Shown here: one piece after another, positions 51,456 to 59,348 of the stretch
Position numbering within the stretch: position 1 is the first letter of the stretch
Layout of the letters: every line of letters starts with the position of its first letter
Assembly (NCBI GenBank): GCA_020637595.1
Contig: JACKKE010000006.1
Location: forward strand, 186,001-250,000
Reading direction: 5' to 3'
Origin: Rhodobacter sp.
Lineage (GTDB): Bacteria; Pseudomonadota; Alphaproteobacteria; Rhodobacterales; Rhodobacteraceae
DNA length: 64,000 bases
Position numbers and translations under genes: made by a program
Notes under the pieces: generated by a model
The model's database searches: none
Told to the model about the DNA's origin: nothing
What the model saw: only the letters and a program-made list of their open reading frames with translations

Positions 51456-51965
51456 GTGCTGCGCACGCTCGACATGATTGCGGCCAGGGCTACTGCCCTG
51501 GTCGCGCTTCTTGGCACCGTCGGTCTGGTGGCCGAGGTGGCGGTGATTCTGGTCGACGTGATCGGCCGCTATTTCGGCACGCCGCTGCGCGGCGCGCAGG
51601 ACATCACCCAGATGTCGATGCTGGTGCTGGTGTTTGGCGGTATGGCGCTGTGCGACCGGATCGGCGGGCATATCGCCGTCGATGTGTTCGAACGGATCTT
51701 TCCCGACTGGCTGAAGCGGACGACCGATATCGCCGGGGCGCTGCTGGGGGCTGCAATCTTTGGCGGGATCGCCTGGAACATGTGGAAGAGCGCGGCGATG
51801 TCGTCGATGCTGCGGCAGTCGACGAATATCATCAACCTGCCGTTCTCCTGGTTCAAATACTTCATCGTGGTGACCTGCATCGTCACCGTTTTCGGCATGC
51901 TGGCGCGCGCCTTGTCGCTGTCGCTGGGCGGTGCGCTGGCGCCGCATAAGGAACTCGTCGAATGA
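51456..51965 (+). CDS. TRAP transporter small permease (DctQ-like), system 2
   Basis: 169 residues, four helices: VALLGTVGLVAEVAVILVDVIGRYF, QDITQMSMLVLVFGGMALCDRIGGHIAVDVF. GTG start directly after the binding-protein stop (one-base gap); an ATG six codons further is possible. Overlaps the large permease gene by four bases. Confidence 0.88.
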   Translation: MLRTLDMIAARATALVALLGTVGLVAEVAVILVDVIGRYFGTPLRGAQDITQMSMLVLVFGGMALCDRIGGHIAVDVFERIFPDWLKRTTDIAGALLGAAIFGGIAWNMWKSAAMSSMLRQSTNIINLPFSWFKYFIVVTCIVTVFGMLARALSLSLGGALAPHKELVE

Positions 51966-53266
51966 CCGATTTCGCCATCGGCATGTGGGGCATGGGCGCG
52001 CTGTTCGTGATGCTCGCGCTGCGCATTCCCGTCGCCTTTGCCATGTTCGCCGTGGGCTTTGTCGGCATTTCACTGCTCAACGGCACCCGCGCCGCGATGA
52101 GCTATCTGGCGACCGAGAGCTTTACGCTGTCCAGCAGCGCCGAGCTGGTCGTGGTGCCGCTGTTCATCCTGATGGGCAACGTCGCAACCGAGACCGGCAT
52201 GAGCCGGCGCCTCTATGACGCGGCCTATGCGATCATCGGTTCGGTGCGGGGCGGGCTGGCCTCGGCCACGGTGATCGGCTGCGGCGGGTTCGCGGCGCTG
52301 TCGGGGTCGTCGGTGGCTTCGGCATTGACGATGGGCAAGGTCTCGCTGGGCGAGATGGAGCGGTTCAACTATGACCACCGGCTCAGCACCGGCGCGGTCG
52401 CCGCGGGCGGCACGCTGGGCATTCTGATCCCGCCGTCGACCGGGTTCGTGATCTACGCGATCCTGACACAGGAATCGATCGGCCGGCTGTTTCTGGCGGG
52501 CGTGCTGCCGGGTCTGCTGCTGCTGTTGATGTTTGTGCTGACCGTGACCCTGCTGTGCTGGATCAACCCGGCGATGGGGCCGGCCGGTCCACGCACGACG
52601 ATGAACGAGAAACTGGCCGCGATGATCGGCGCGCTGCCGATTGTCAGCGTGATCCTGATCACCATCGGCGGCATCTATACCGGGATCTTCTCGCCGGTCG
52701 AGGCCTCGGCGGTCGGTGCGGGCCTGATCATCGCCATCGGCCTGATCACCCGCAAGCTGACGCTGCGTGCCTTCTGGGCGGCGGCGCAATCCTCGGTCAC
52801 CACCACCGCGACGGTGATGCTGATCCTGATCGCCGCGCATATGATCAACCCGTTCCTGGCGCTCAGCCATATCCCGCAGGAGTTCGGCACCTTCCTGGCT
52901 GGGCTGAACCTGCCGCCGCTGGTAATCCTGGCGCTGATCCTCGGCAGCTACCTGATCCTGGGCTGCTTCCTGGAAGGCTTCGCGATGCTGGTGCTGACGA
53001 TGCCGATCTTTTTCCCGATCGTGCAGCAACTGGGCTTCGATCCGATCTGGTTCGGCGTGCTGGTGGTGCTGACGCTGGAAATGGGGCTGATCTCGCCGCC
53101 GGTGGGGATCAACGTCTTCATTGTCAAATCGGTCGCGCCGCATGTCGATCTGGGCACGATCTTTCGCGGCGTGATCCCGTTCTGGATCGCGATGGTGGTG
53201 ACGCTGATCATCCTCGTCGCCTTCCCGCAGATCTCGCTCATCATGCCCAACACGATGATCAATTGA
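51962..53266 (+). CDS. TRAP transporter large permease (DctM-like), system 2
   Basis: 434 residues, standard DctM length. MGALFVMLALRIPVAFAMFAVGFVG, VPLFILMGNVATETGMSRRLYDAAYAIIG, LSGSSVASALTMGKVSLGEM, GGTLGILIPPSTGFVIYAILTQESIG and GLISPPVGINVFIVKSVAPHV are all family landmarks. Ligand specificity resides mostly in the binding protein. Confidence 0.95.
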   Translation: MTDFAIGMWGMGALFVMLALRIPVAFAMFAVGFVGISLLNGTRAAMSYLATESFTLSSSAELVVVPLFILMGNVATETGMSRRLYDAAYAIIGSVRGGLASATVIGCGGFAALSGSSVASALTMGKVSLGEMERFNYDHRLSTGAVAAGGTLGILIPPSTGFVIYAILTQESIGRLFLAGVLPGLLLLLMFVLTVTLLCWINPAMGPAGPRTTMNEKLAAMIGALPIVSVILITIGGIYTGIFSPVEASAVGAGLIIAIGLITRKLTLRAFWAAAQSSVTTTATVMLILIAAHMINPFLALSHIPQEFGTFLAGLNLPPLVILALILGSYLILGCFLEGFAMLVLTMPIFFPIVQQLGFDPIWFGVLVVLTLEMGLISPPVGINVFIVKSVAPHVDLGTIFRGVIPFWIAMVVTLIILVAFPQISLIMPNTMIN

Positions 53267-53270
53267 GCCC

Positions 53271-53948
53271 ATGACGACCACGCTTCTGATCCCCGGCCTG
53301 CTCTGTGACCGCTTCGTCTGGGAGCCGGTCCTGACCCGTCTGCCGGCCGAGGTCGCCGACCTTTCGACGCAGGACAACCTGACCGTGATGGCGCAGGACC
53401 TGCTGGCGCGCACCCCGGGCCCGCTGAACGTCGCAGGTCACTCGATGGGCGCGCGCGTGGCGATGGAGATGGCGCGGCTGGCGCCCGACAGGGTCGTCAA
53501 ACTGGCGCTGCTCGACACCGGCATTCACCCGCTGCGCCCCGACGAGCCGCCGAAACGCGCGGCGATCGTCAAGCTGGCCTATGACGAGGGAATGCAGGCG
53601 CTGGCGGATCGCTGGCTGCCGCCGATGGTGGCCGAGGAAAACCAGTCGAACGCGGCGCTGATGGCGGGGCTCAGGGCGATGGTGCTGCGCAAGACCCCCG
53701 ATCTGCACGCACGTCAGATCAAGGCGCTGGTCGACCGGCCTGATGCCTCGGCCTATCTCGCGCAGATTACCTGTCCCACGCTGCTGGTGGTCGGGCGCGA
53801 CGATCAGTGGTCTCCGGTCAACCAGCATCAGGAGATGCTGGCGCTTCTGCCCAACGCCAGGCTGGAAATCGTCGACCACGCCGGCCATTTCGCCCCGGTG
53901 GAACAGCCCGAGGCGGTGACCGGCCTGCTGGCCGATTTCTTCGGCTAA
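53271..53948 (+). CDS. Alpha/beta hydrolase
   Basis: 225 residues. LLIPGLLCDRFVWEPVLTRLP opens the fold, GHSMGARVAM (about residue 57) is the nucleophile elbow with Ser 59, LLVVGRDDQWSPV carries the acid, and DHAGHFAPVEQP the catalytic His. Small esterase or C-C/C-N hydrolase; substrate unknown. Four bases after the TRAP permease gene, so probably acting on, or releasing, the imported compound. Confidence 0.88.
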   Translation: MTTTLLIPGLLCDRFVWEPVLTRLPAEVADLSTQDNLTVMAQDLLARTPGPLNVAGHSMGARVAMEMARLAPDRVVKLALLDTGIHPLRPDEPPKRAAIVKLAYDEGMQALADRWLPPMVAEENQSNAALMAGLRAMVLRKTPDLHARQIKALVDRPDASAYLAQITCPTLLVVGRDDQWSPVNQHQEMLALLPNARLEIVDHAGHFAPVEQPEAVTGLLADFFG

Positions 53949-53952
53949 GCGC

Positions 53953-54267
53953 ATGTTCTTTCTGATGGAATGCCGCCACCACCCGGGCCGCGACGCGGAT
54001 CGCGACCGGCTGCGGCCGAGCCACCGCGACTGGGTGAAATCGGGGGGCGCGGGGCTGGCCTCGGTGCTGATCGGCTCGGCGCTCTGGGCCGATGACGGCA
54101 CCGCGCTGGGGCATTGGGGCATTCTGGAAGCTGCCACGCCCGAGGCCGCCCGCGCCTTTGCCGAGGGCGACCCCTTTGCCATCGGCGGTGTCGTTGCCGA
54201 TATCGCGCTGACCCGGCTGGCCGACACATTCATGGCCGACCGCATCGCGCCGCGGATGACCGCCTAA
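53953..54267 (+). CDS. YCII-related domain protein
   Basis: 104 residues: MFFLMECRHHPGRDADRDRLRPSHRDWV, then GSALWADDGTALGHWGILEAATPEAARAFAEGDPFAIGGVVADIAL. This is the YCII/dimeric alpha-beta barrel pattern with the conserved His-Asp pair. Members occur in catabolic operons, some as lactone isomerases or decarboxylase-like enzymes, many unknown. Four bases after the hydrolase gene; overlaps the end of the convergent LysR gene by four bases. Confidence 0.83.
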   Translation: MFFLMECRHHPGRDADRDRLRPSHRDWVKSGGAGLASVLIGSALWADDGTALGHWGILEAATPEAARAFAEGDPFAIGGVVADIALTRLADTFMADRIAPRMTA

Positions 54268-55472
54268 AGCTCCAACGCCACGATCCGCGCCCTCAGCCGG
54301 TCGAGGAACGCCGCGACAGCGGGCGGCAGCGGCGCGCCCGCGACCCGGGTCACGCCGACTGGCACGCGGGCATCGGGCAGGTCGATCTCGAGCCGCCGCA
54401 AGGCCGGGTTCAGCGCCCGCAGCCGCTCGTGGTTATAGCACAGCAGGGCGACCAGCTCGCTGCCGACGATCATCTGCTCGGCATTGGCGAAGGAAAAGAT
54501 CTCGCAGGGCTGGGTCCGCGGCGGCTCGGGCGCGTCGCGAAAGAAGGCCTCGAAATACCGCCGGACCGGGGTGCCGTGGGGGGCGACGCTCCATTGCAGG
54601 CGGGCCAGCGCGGCCACCGTCAGCGGCGCGTCGTGGCACGGATGGTCATGGCGCGCGATCATCGTGAAATGCTCGTCGTAAAGCGGCTCTTCGCTCAGGC
54701 CGGGCAGGGGGGCAGGGTCGCGCAGGCTGCCCATGATCAGGTCGATCTCGCCGCGCTGCAGGGCCTGAGCCAGCATCGTATAGCTGCCCGGGATCGCCAC
54801 CAGCCGCACATGCGGATGCGCGGCGGTCAGTTCGGCAAAGGCCTCGACCACCAGATTCTGCCCGGAGAACGGCAGCATCCCCACCGCGACGCGCCCCGTC
54901 AGTCCGGTCTGCGACTGGCCCAGAAGGCCGGGCAGCCGCGCCAGATCCCCGGCGATTGCGTCCCAGACCGCGGCGAGGCGCAGCGCTGCGGGGGTGGGCT
55001 CCATCCCCGTGCGGTGGCGGCGAAAGAGTTGTGGGCCGACGAATCCGGCCACATCGCGCAGGGCCTGGCTGACCGCGGGCTGGCGCACTCCCAGCACCGC
55101 CGCCGCGGCGGAAACGCTGCCCGACCGCGCCACCGCCGTCACTGCCCGCAGATGCCGCCAGCGCGCATGCACCGCCAGCCGGGCCGGGCGGCCAGTGTCA
55201 TCGCGCAGGCTGTCATCGAGCGTTTCCAACGCCGCCAGGATGCGCTGGCATTGCCGCGCCACCACATCGCCCGCGCCGGTGGTCTCGCTGCCTGACCAGC
55301 CGCGCTGGAACAGCACCGTGCCGAGGCGCTCCTCGGACGCGCGGACATGGCGCGACAGCGAGGGCTGCCCGAGGTTCAGCGCCTCGGCGGCCTGTGCGCT
55401 GCGCCGGTGCTCGGCCAGCGCGCGGATCGCGCGGACTTGCACCGCGGACAGGGTGGAGGTGGGGGTGCTCAT
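54264..55472 (-). CDS. LysR family regulator with two helix-turn-helix domains
   Basis: 402 residues, about 100 more than usual. Residues 10-65 (AIRALAEHRRSAQAAEALNLGQPSLSRHVRASEERLGTVLFQRGWSG) and again 108-160 (LRAVTAVARSGSVSAAAAVLGVRQPAVSQALRDVAGFVGPQLFRR) are complete LysR DNA-binding helices. The substrate-binding domain follows from about 190 (GRVAVGMLPFSGQNLVVEAFAELT). It is transcribed away from the second LigM-like gene, the classic arrangement for a LysR activator and its target. Effector probably an aromatic or other acid (inference). Confidence 0.9.
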   Translation of the reverse strand: MSTPTSTLSAVQVRAIRALAEHRRSAQAAEALNLGQPSLSRHVRASEERLGTVLFQRGWSGSETTGAGDVVARQCQRILAALETLDDSLRDDTGRPARLAVHARWRHLRAVTAVARSGSVSAAAAVLGVRQPAVSQALRDVAGFVGPQLFRRHRTGMEPTPAALRLAAVWDAIAGDLARLPGLLGQSQTGLTGRVAVGMLPFSGQNLVVEAFAELTAAHPHVRLVAIPGSYTMLAQALQRGEIDLIMGSLRDPAPLPGLSEEPLYDEHFTMIARHDHPCHDAPLTVAALARLQWSVAPHGTPVRRYFEAFFRDAPEPPRTQPCEIFSFANAEQMIVGSELVALLCYNHERLRALNPALRRLEIDLPDARVPVGVTRVAGAPLPPAVAAFLDRLRARIVALEL

Positions 55473-55573
55473 GGCCTGATATAAGCAAACTGTCGGCTAT
55501 TATTCAAACTCGACATAAGCATGCCGGGGCTGCGCGCGCTAGAACGGATCAACCGCGACGTGGAGGACTGCGC
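55473..55573. promoter_or_regulatory. Divergent control region between LysR gene and LigM-like gene
   Basis: 101 bases, notably AT-rich for this genome between 55478 and 55522. ATAAGCA occurs twice in direct orientation, at 55481 and 55515 (34 bases apart), a possible pair of recognition or activation sites. No clean T-N11-A box was singled out. TGGAGGA at 55561 is the ribosome binding site of the plus-strand gene. Confidence 0.5.
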
Positions 55574-56950
55574 ATGCCGATCAAGACCCTCGAAGACAAG
55601 CTGAAGGCCGAGGGGAACCCGGTCCGCATGATGTATAACGCGCAGACCGGGCGCTATCAGTTCCCGGTCCAGGCCGAATTCACCCACTGGGCCGAGGAGC
55701 AGCGCGCCTGGCGCGAAAGCGTGGCGCTGATGGACCAGTCGTTCCACATGACCGACCTCTACATTCAGGGGCCGGACACCATCCGCCTGCTGGAATCGCT
55801 GGCGGTCAACAGTTTCAAGGGCTTTGGCCGCAACAAGGCCAAGCAGATCGTCTGCTGCAACGACGACGGCTATCTGATCGGTGATGCCATCGTCTTTGGC
55901 CTCGAGGATGACGCGGTCAACATCGTCGGCCGCCCGGTGCTGCCGAACTGGATCCAGTATCACGCCGAAACCGGCGACTGGGACGTCACCGTCACCCGTG
56001 ACGAACGCAAGCTGGACAACCCCGACGCGCCGCGCCTGACCTATCGCTATGAAATCCAGGGCCCGCGCGCGCTGGATTTGCTGAACGCGGTGAACGAGGG
56101 CGGGCCGCTGACCACCAAGTTCTTCAACATGGGCGAGATCACCATCGCCGGCTGCACGGCGCGCACGCTCAGCCACGGGATGGGCGGCGCGCAGGGGCTG
56201 GAACTCTGGGGGCCGTTCGCGGAAGGTCCGCGCGTCAAGGCGGCGCTGGTCGCGGCGGGTGCGGCCTATGGGCTGCGGCTGGTCGGCTCGCGCGCCTATG
56301 CGGCGGCGGCGGCGGAATCGGGCTGGGTGCCCTCGCCCTTGCCGGCGATCTATTCGGGGGCCTCGACCAAGGCCTATCGCGAATGGCTGGCGGCAAACAG
56401 TTTCGAGGCGGTCAGCACGATCGGCGGCAGCTTTGTTTCGGACATTGTCGAAGATTACTACCTGACGCCCTGGGATCTGGATTACGGCCGGGTGGTGAAA
56501 TTCGACCATGAGTTCATCGGCCGCGCCGCGCTGGAAAAGATGGCCGCCGGCCCGCACCGGCGCAAGGTGACGCTGGTCTGGGACGCCGACGATGTCGCGG
56601 GCCTGTTCCGCGGGCTTCTGGATGCCGAGGGCCTCGCGCCGAAGATCATGGAAATGCCGGCCTCGCATTACGCGGCCTATCCCTATGACATGGTGATCAA
56701 GGACGGCCACCAGGTCGGCGTGTCGATCACCCCCGCCTATTCCGCGAACGAACGCGCCTGGATCTCGCTGGCGATTGTCGAGCCCGGGCTGGCCGAGACC
56801 GGCACCGAGCTGGCGGTGGTCTGGGGCGAGCCCGACGGCGGCTCGCGCAAGCCCTCGGTCGAGCGTCACCGGCAGGTGAGCGTGAAAGCGACCGTGTATC
56901 CCTGGCCGATTCACGAGGCCAGCCGTCTGACCTATCGCAAGCAAGATTGA
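55574..56950 (+). CDS. LigM/DesA-type tetrahydrofolate-dependent demethylase (GcvT fold), intact
   Basis: 458 residues. The same landmarks as the frameshifted gene at 48857: FPVQAEFTHWAEEQRAWRES, LMDQSFHMTDLYIQG, NIVGRPVLPNWIQYHA, RTLSHGMGGAQGLELWGPF, GSRAY (Tyr 242), ESGWVPSPLPAIY, KAYREWL, GGSFVSDIVEDYY. It fits the LigM/DesA branch in length, whereas DMSP demethylase DmdA is about 100 residues shorter. It would transfer a methyl group to tetrahydrofolate. The MetF-like gene starts 11 bases later, which supports a one-carbon role. Start at the ATG behind TGGAGGA; the frame is open 60 codons further upstream, into the LysR control region. Confidence 0.9.
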   Translation: MPIKTLEDKLKAEGNPVRMMYNAQTGRYQFPVQAEFTHWAEEQRAWRESVALMDQSFHMTDLYIQGPDTIRLLESLAVNSFKGFGRNKAKQIVCCNDDGYLIGDAIVFGLEDDAVNIVGRPVLPNWIQYHAETGDWDVTVTRDERKLDNPDAPRLTYRYEIQGPRALDLLNAVNEGGPLTTKFFNMGEITIAGCTARTLSHGMGGAQGLELWGPFAEGPRVKAALVAAGAAYGLRLVGSRAYAAAAAESGWVPSPLPAIYSGASTKAYREWLAANSFEAVSTIGGSFVSDIVEDYYLTPWDLDYGRVVKFDHEFIGRAALEKMAAGPHRRKVTLVWDADDVAGLFRGLLDAEGLAPKIMEMPASHYAAYPYDMVIKDGHQVGVSITPAYSANERAWISLAIVEPGLAETGTELAVVWGEPDGGSRKPSVERHRQVSVKATVYPWPIHEASRLTYRKQD

Positions 56951-56961
56951 GGAGACCCCCG

Positions 56962-57852
56962 ATGGCCCTGTTTTCCCTGCGTTCCAAAGGCCCCGTCGAG
57001 AAGTCCGGGGCGCTCTCGGCGCTGCTCGAGGGCGCGTCGATCGAGGTGATGCCGCGCACCGCCGCCAAGATCGAAAGCTTTCGCGACCTGTTGCCGGCGG
57101 GCACCCGGGTCTATGTCGCGCATATCGAGGGGACGCCGATCGACGAGATGGTGGCGACCGCCCGCCGCCTGACCGACGAAGGGTTCGCCGCCATGCCGCA
57201 TGTGCCGGCGCGGATCATTCCCGACCGCGCAACGCTGGAGACCTGGCTGAAACGCTACCGCGAGGAAGCCGGCGCCAGCCAGGCGCTGGTGCTGGCGGGC
57301 GGTGTGGCGACGGTGGCGGGCGCGTTTGCCTCGTCCATCGACTTGCTGCAAACCGGGTTGTTCGATGAGCTGGGCTATACCCGCCTGCATGTCGCCGGCC
57401 ACCCCGAGGGCAACAAGGACATCGACCGCGACGGCGGCACGGCCGAGGTCGACAAGGCGCTGCTGTGGAAACAGGCCTATGCGGCGAATTCGGATGCCGA
57501 GTTTGCCATTGCCACGCAATTCGCCTTTGACGCGGCACCGGTGATCGCCTGGGCCGAGCGGCTGAAGGGCCTGGGGATCACGATGCCGATCCATCTGGGC
57601 GTGGCCGGGCCGACCAAGCTGCAAACGCTGATCAAGTTCGCCATCGCCTGCGGCGTCGGCCCCTCGCTGGCGGTGCTGCAGAAACGCGCGCTGGATCTGT
57701 CGAAGCTGCTGGTTCCCTTCGAGCCGACCGAGATGCTGGCGCAGATCGCCGCTTACAAGGCGGCGAATCCCGACAGTTTGCTGGAGCGGGTGCATCTGTT
57801 TCCGCTGGGCGGGATCAAGGCCTCGGCGGAATGGCTGGGCGAGAACCGGTAG
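56962..57852 (+). CDS. MetF-like methylenetetrahydrofolate reductase family protein
   Basis: 296 residues, the usual length of MetF. SIEVMPRTAAKI keeps the catalytic Glu region, AGHPEGNKDIDRDGG matches the GYPExH segment, and ATQFAFDAAPVIAWAERLKG the TQFxFD segment. The loop that in typical MetF reads ALRGD is here VLAGGVATVAG, lacking the Asp that tunes the flavin. It may oxidise 5-methyl-tetrahydrofolate made by the adjacent demethylase. Start at ATG behind GAGGAG; the frame also opens at 56947, inside the demethylase gene. Confidence 0.85.
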   Translation: MALFSLRSKGPVEKSGALSALLEGASIEVMPRTAAKIESFRDLLPAGTRVYVAHIEGTPIDEMVATARRLTDEGFAAMPHVPARIIPDRATLETWLKRYREEAGASQALVLAGGVATVAGAFASSIDLLQTGLFDELGYTRLHVAGHPEGNKDIDRDGGTAEVDKALLWKQAYAANSDAEFAIATQFAFDAAPVIAWAERLKGLGITMPIHLGVAGPTKLQTLIKFAIACGVGPSLAVLQKRALDLSKLLVPFEPTEMLAQIAAYKAANPDSLLERVHLFPLGGIKASAEWLGENR

Positions 57853-57877
57853 GATTGGGGGGCTTCTCGTCCCCCCG

Positions 57878-57986
57878 GCGCCATTGGGCTTGAACCAATG
57901 GCGCACTCAATGGCGACCCCCTCGCCAAAGAGGGTTTTCCACCCCCTTTGGAAACCCCCGAGGATATTTGAGACGCAAAGATGGGG
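57878..57986 (-). repeat. Hairpins and interspersed element, copy 3 (between MetF-like and isomerase genes)
   Basis: Two hairpins: GCGCCATTGG with its perfect complement (57878-57904, loop GCTTGAA), and CCAAAGAGGG with CCCCCTTTGG (57925-57951, one mismatch). Then 57955-57986 CCCCCGAGGATATTTGAGAC then GCAAAGATGGGG, abutting the stop codon of the minus-strand gene exactly as copy 2 does. It probably also terminates the plus-strand transcript. Confidence 0.6.
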
Positions 57987-58721
57987 TCAGGGGCGGAGTG
58001 TCTTGAGCCAGGCGAGGCTGTCGTCGGTAGGGCCGGCGGGGCGGTATTCGGCGCCGAAAGGGCCGGTCCAGTCGAGTGACGGCAGGAGTGCTGCGTAATC
58101 GAGATCGCCGTGGTCGGGCGCGCCGCGGTCGGGGACGGCGGCGAATTGCACATGGCCGATCTGCGCGCGCAGGGCGTCAAAGCGGGGGGCAACGGCCGCT
58201 GGCCCGTCGATCCGGGCGATGTGGTAGCAGTCGAAGAGAATTTTCAGTGCCGGGTGATTCAGTGCCTCGATCAGGGCCGCCGCCTGGTCGAGGGTGCCCA
58301 GCGTATAGCCCGGTGCGTCCCGCGGGTTCAGCGGTTCGATCAGCACCGTCAGGCCAAGCGGTGCGGCGCGGGTGCAGGCATGGTGCAAGTTATCTGCAAA
58401 GATCCCCAGGCTGCCGCCCGTGCCGGCCATCACATGCACCGCACCCGCGCCGATCGCGGCGGCATAGTCCAGTCCCTCGTCGATCGCCGCGCGCCCCGCG
58501 GGGCCGGGCAGGGCGGCGAGGCCGAAACTGTCACCAGGGCGGGTGTTCAGGGACAGCATAGGCAGGCCGGTGTCCGCCAGCGCCGCGCGCATATCGGCCG
58601 GTGGGGTTTCATAGGGCCAGTGGCATTCGACCGCATCAAAACCGGCGTGGGCGGCGGCGCGGATCGCCTCGGGCAACGGGCGGTCGGTCCAGAGAAACCC
58701 GAGGTTGGCCGAAAATCGCAT
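57987..58721 (-). CDS. Hydroxypyruvate isomerase-like TIM-barrel protein
   Basis: 244 residues of the xylose-isomerase-like TIM-barrel family. MRFSANLGFLWTDRPLPEAIRAAAHAGFDAVECHWPYE is the Hyi signature; later VLIEPLNPRDAPGY (metal Glu), ILFDCYHIARIDG (Asp/His) and HVQFAAVPDRGAPDHGDLDY complete the metal site. Hyi converts hydroxypyruvate and tartronate semialdehyde; some relatives act on other sugars. Shares one base with the stop of aroQ, so it is cotranscribed with it. Confidence 0.85.
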   Translation of the reverse strand: MRFSANLGFLWTDRPLPEAIRAAAHAGFDAVECHWPYETPPADMRAALADTGLPMLSLNTRPGDSFGLAALPGPAGRAAIDEGLDYAAAIGAGAVHVMAGTGGSLGIFADNLHHACTRAAPLGLTVLIEPLNPRDAPGYTLGTLDQAAALIEALNHPALKILFDCYHIARIDGPAAVAPRFDALRAQIGHVQFAAVPDRGAPDHGDLDYAALLPSLDWTGPFGAEYRPAGPTDDSLAWLKTLRP

Positions 58722-59158
58722 CAGCCCAGCAGCTTGCCCATATGGCGCATGGCCAGCGCATAGCCGTGGATGCCAAAGCCTGCCATCACCGCATCGGCGC
58801 GCAGGCTGACATAGGAATGGTGGCGGAAGGCCTCGCGCTTGTGCACCTGGCTGATATGGACCTCGATCACCGGGCCCTCGAAGGTGTTGAGCGCATCGAG
58901 CACCGCCACCGAGGTATGGGTCAACGCCGCCGGATTGATGATGATCCCGGCTGCCTGTTCGCGCGCCTCGTGGATCCAGTCGACGATCTGCCCCTCCCAG
59001 TTGGACTGGCGCTGCACCACCGACAGGCCGAATTCCGCCCCGACCGCGCTGCAGGTCCGCAGCACATCGTCCAGCGTGTCGCTGCCATAGATCTCGGGCT
59101 GGCGTTTGCCCAGCAGGTTCAGGTTCGGGCCGTTCAGGATATGGATCGTCTTGCTCAT
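58721..59158 (-). CDS. aroQ: 3-Dehydroquinate dehydratase, type II
   Basis: 145 residues starting MSKTIHILNGPNLNLLGKRQPEIYG, the type II signature with active-site Arg/Tyr; RQSNWEGQIVDWIHEA, GIIINPAALTHTSVAVLDAL and EVHISQVHKREAFRHHSYVS carry the remaining catalytic residues. It forms dodecamers and makes 3-dehydroshikimate in the shikimate pathway (or runs in quinate breakdown). Start at the ATG where similarity begins. Confidence 0.96.
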   Translation of the reverse strand: MSKTIHILNGPNLNLLGKRQPEIYGSDTLDDVLRTCSAVGAEFGLSVVQRQSNWEGQIVDWIHEAREQAAGIIINPAALTHTSVAVLDALNTFEGPVIEVHISQVHKREAFRHHSYVSLRADAVMAGFGIHGYALAMRHMGKLLG

Positions 59159-59348
59159 CGCATCGTGCCGAAAAAAGGGGCGGTTGCGGCAGTTTAGGCG
59201 GATCGGTGGCGCGGCGCCAGACTGCAGCGGCCCTGCACCGGCGGGAAGTCGCGGAAACCCATCACGGCTGCGTGCACCCCACTGCGCAAAGACCCGATTT
59301 CGCGGTAACCTGTGCTGGCTGGACAACAGAAGAGGCCCAGGAGAGGCT

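Noticed and set aside
48857..56950. Reading the two GcvT-fold genes as DMSP demethylase (dmdA)
   Set aside because: Lengths (471 and 458) and the GWIPSPLP, KAYREWL and IEDYY blocks fit the LigM/DesA group; DmdA is about 100 residues shorter.
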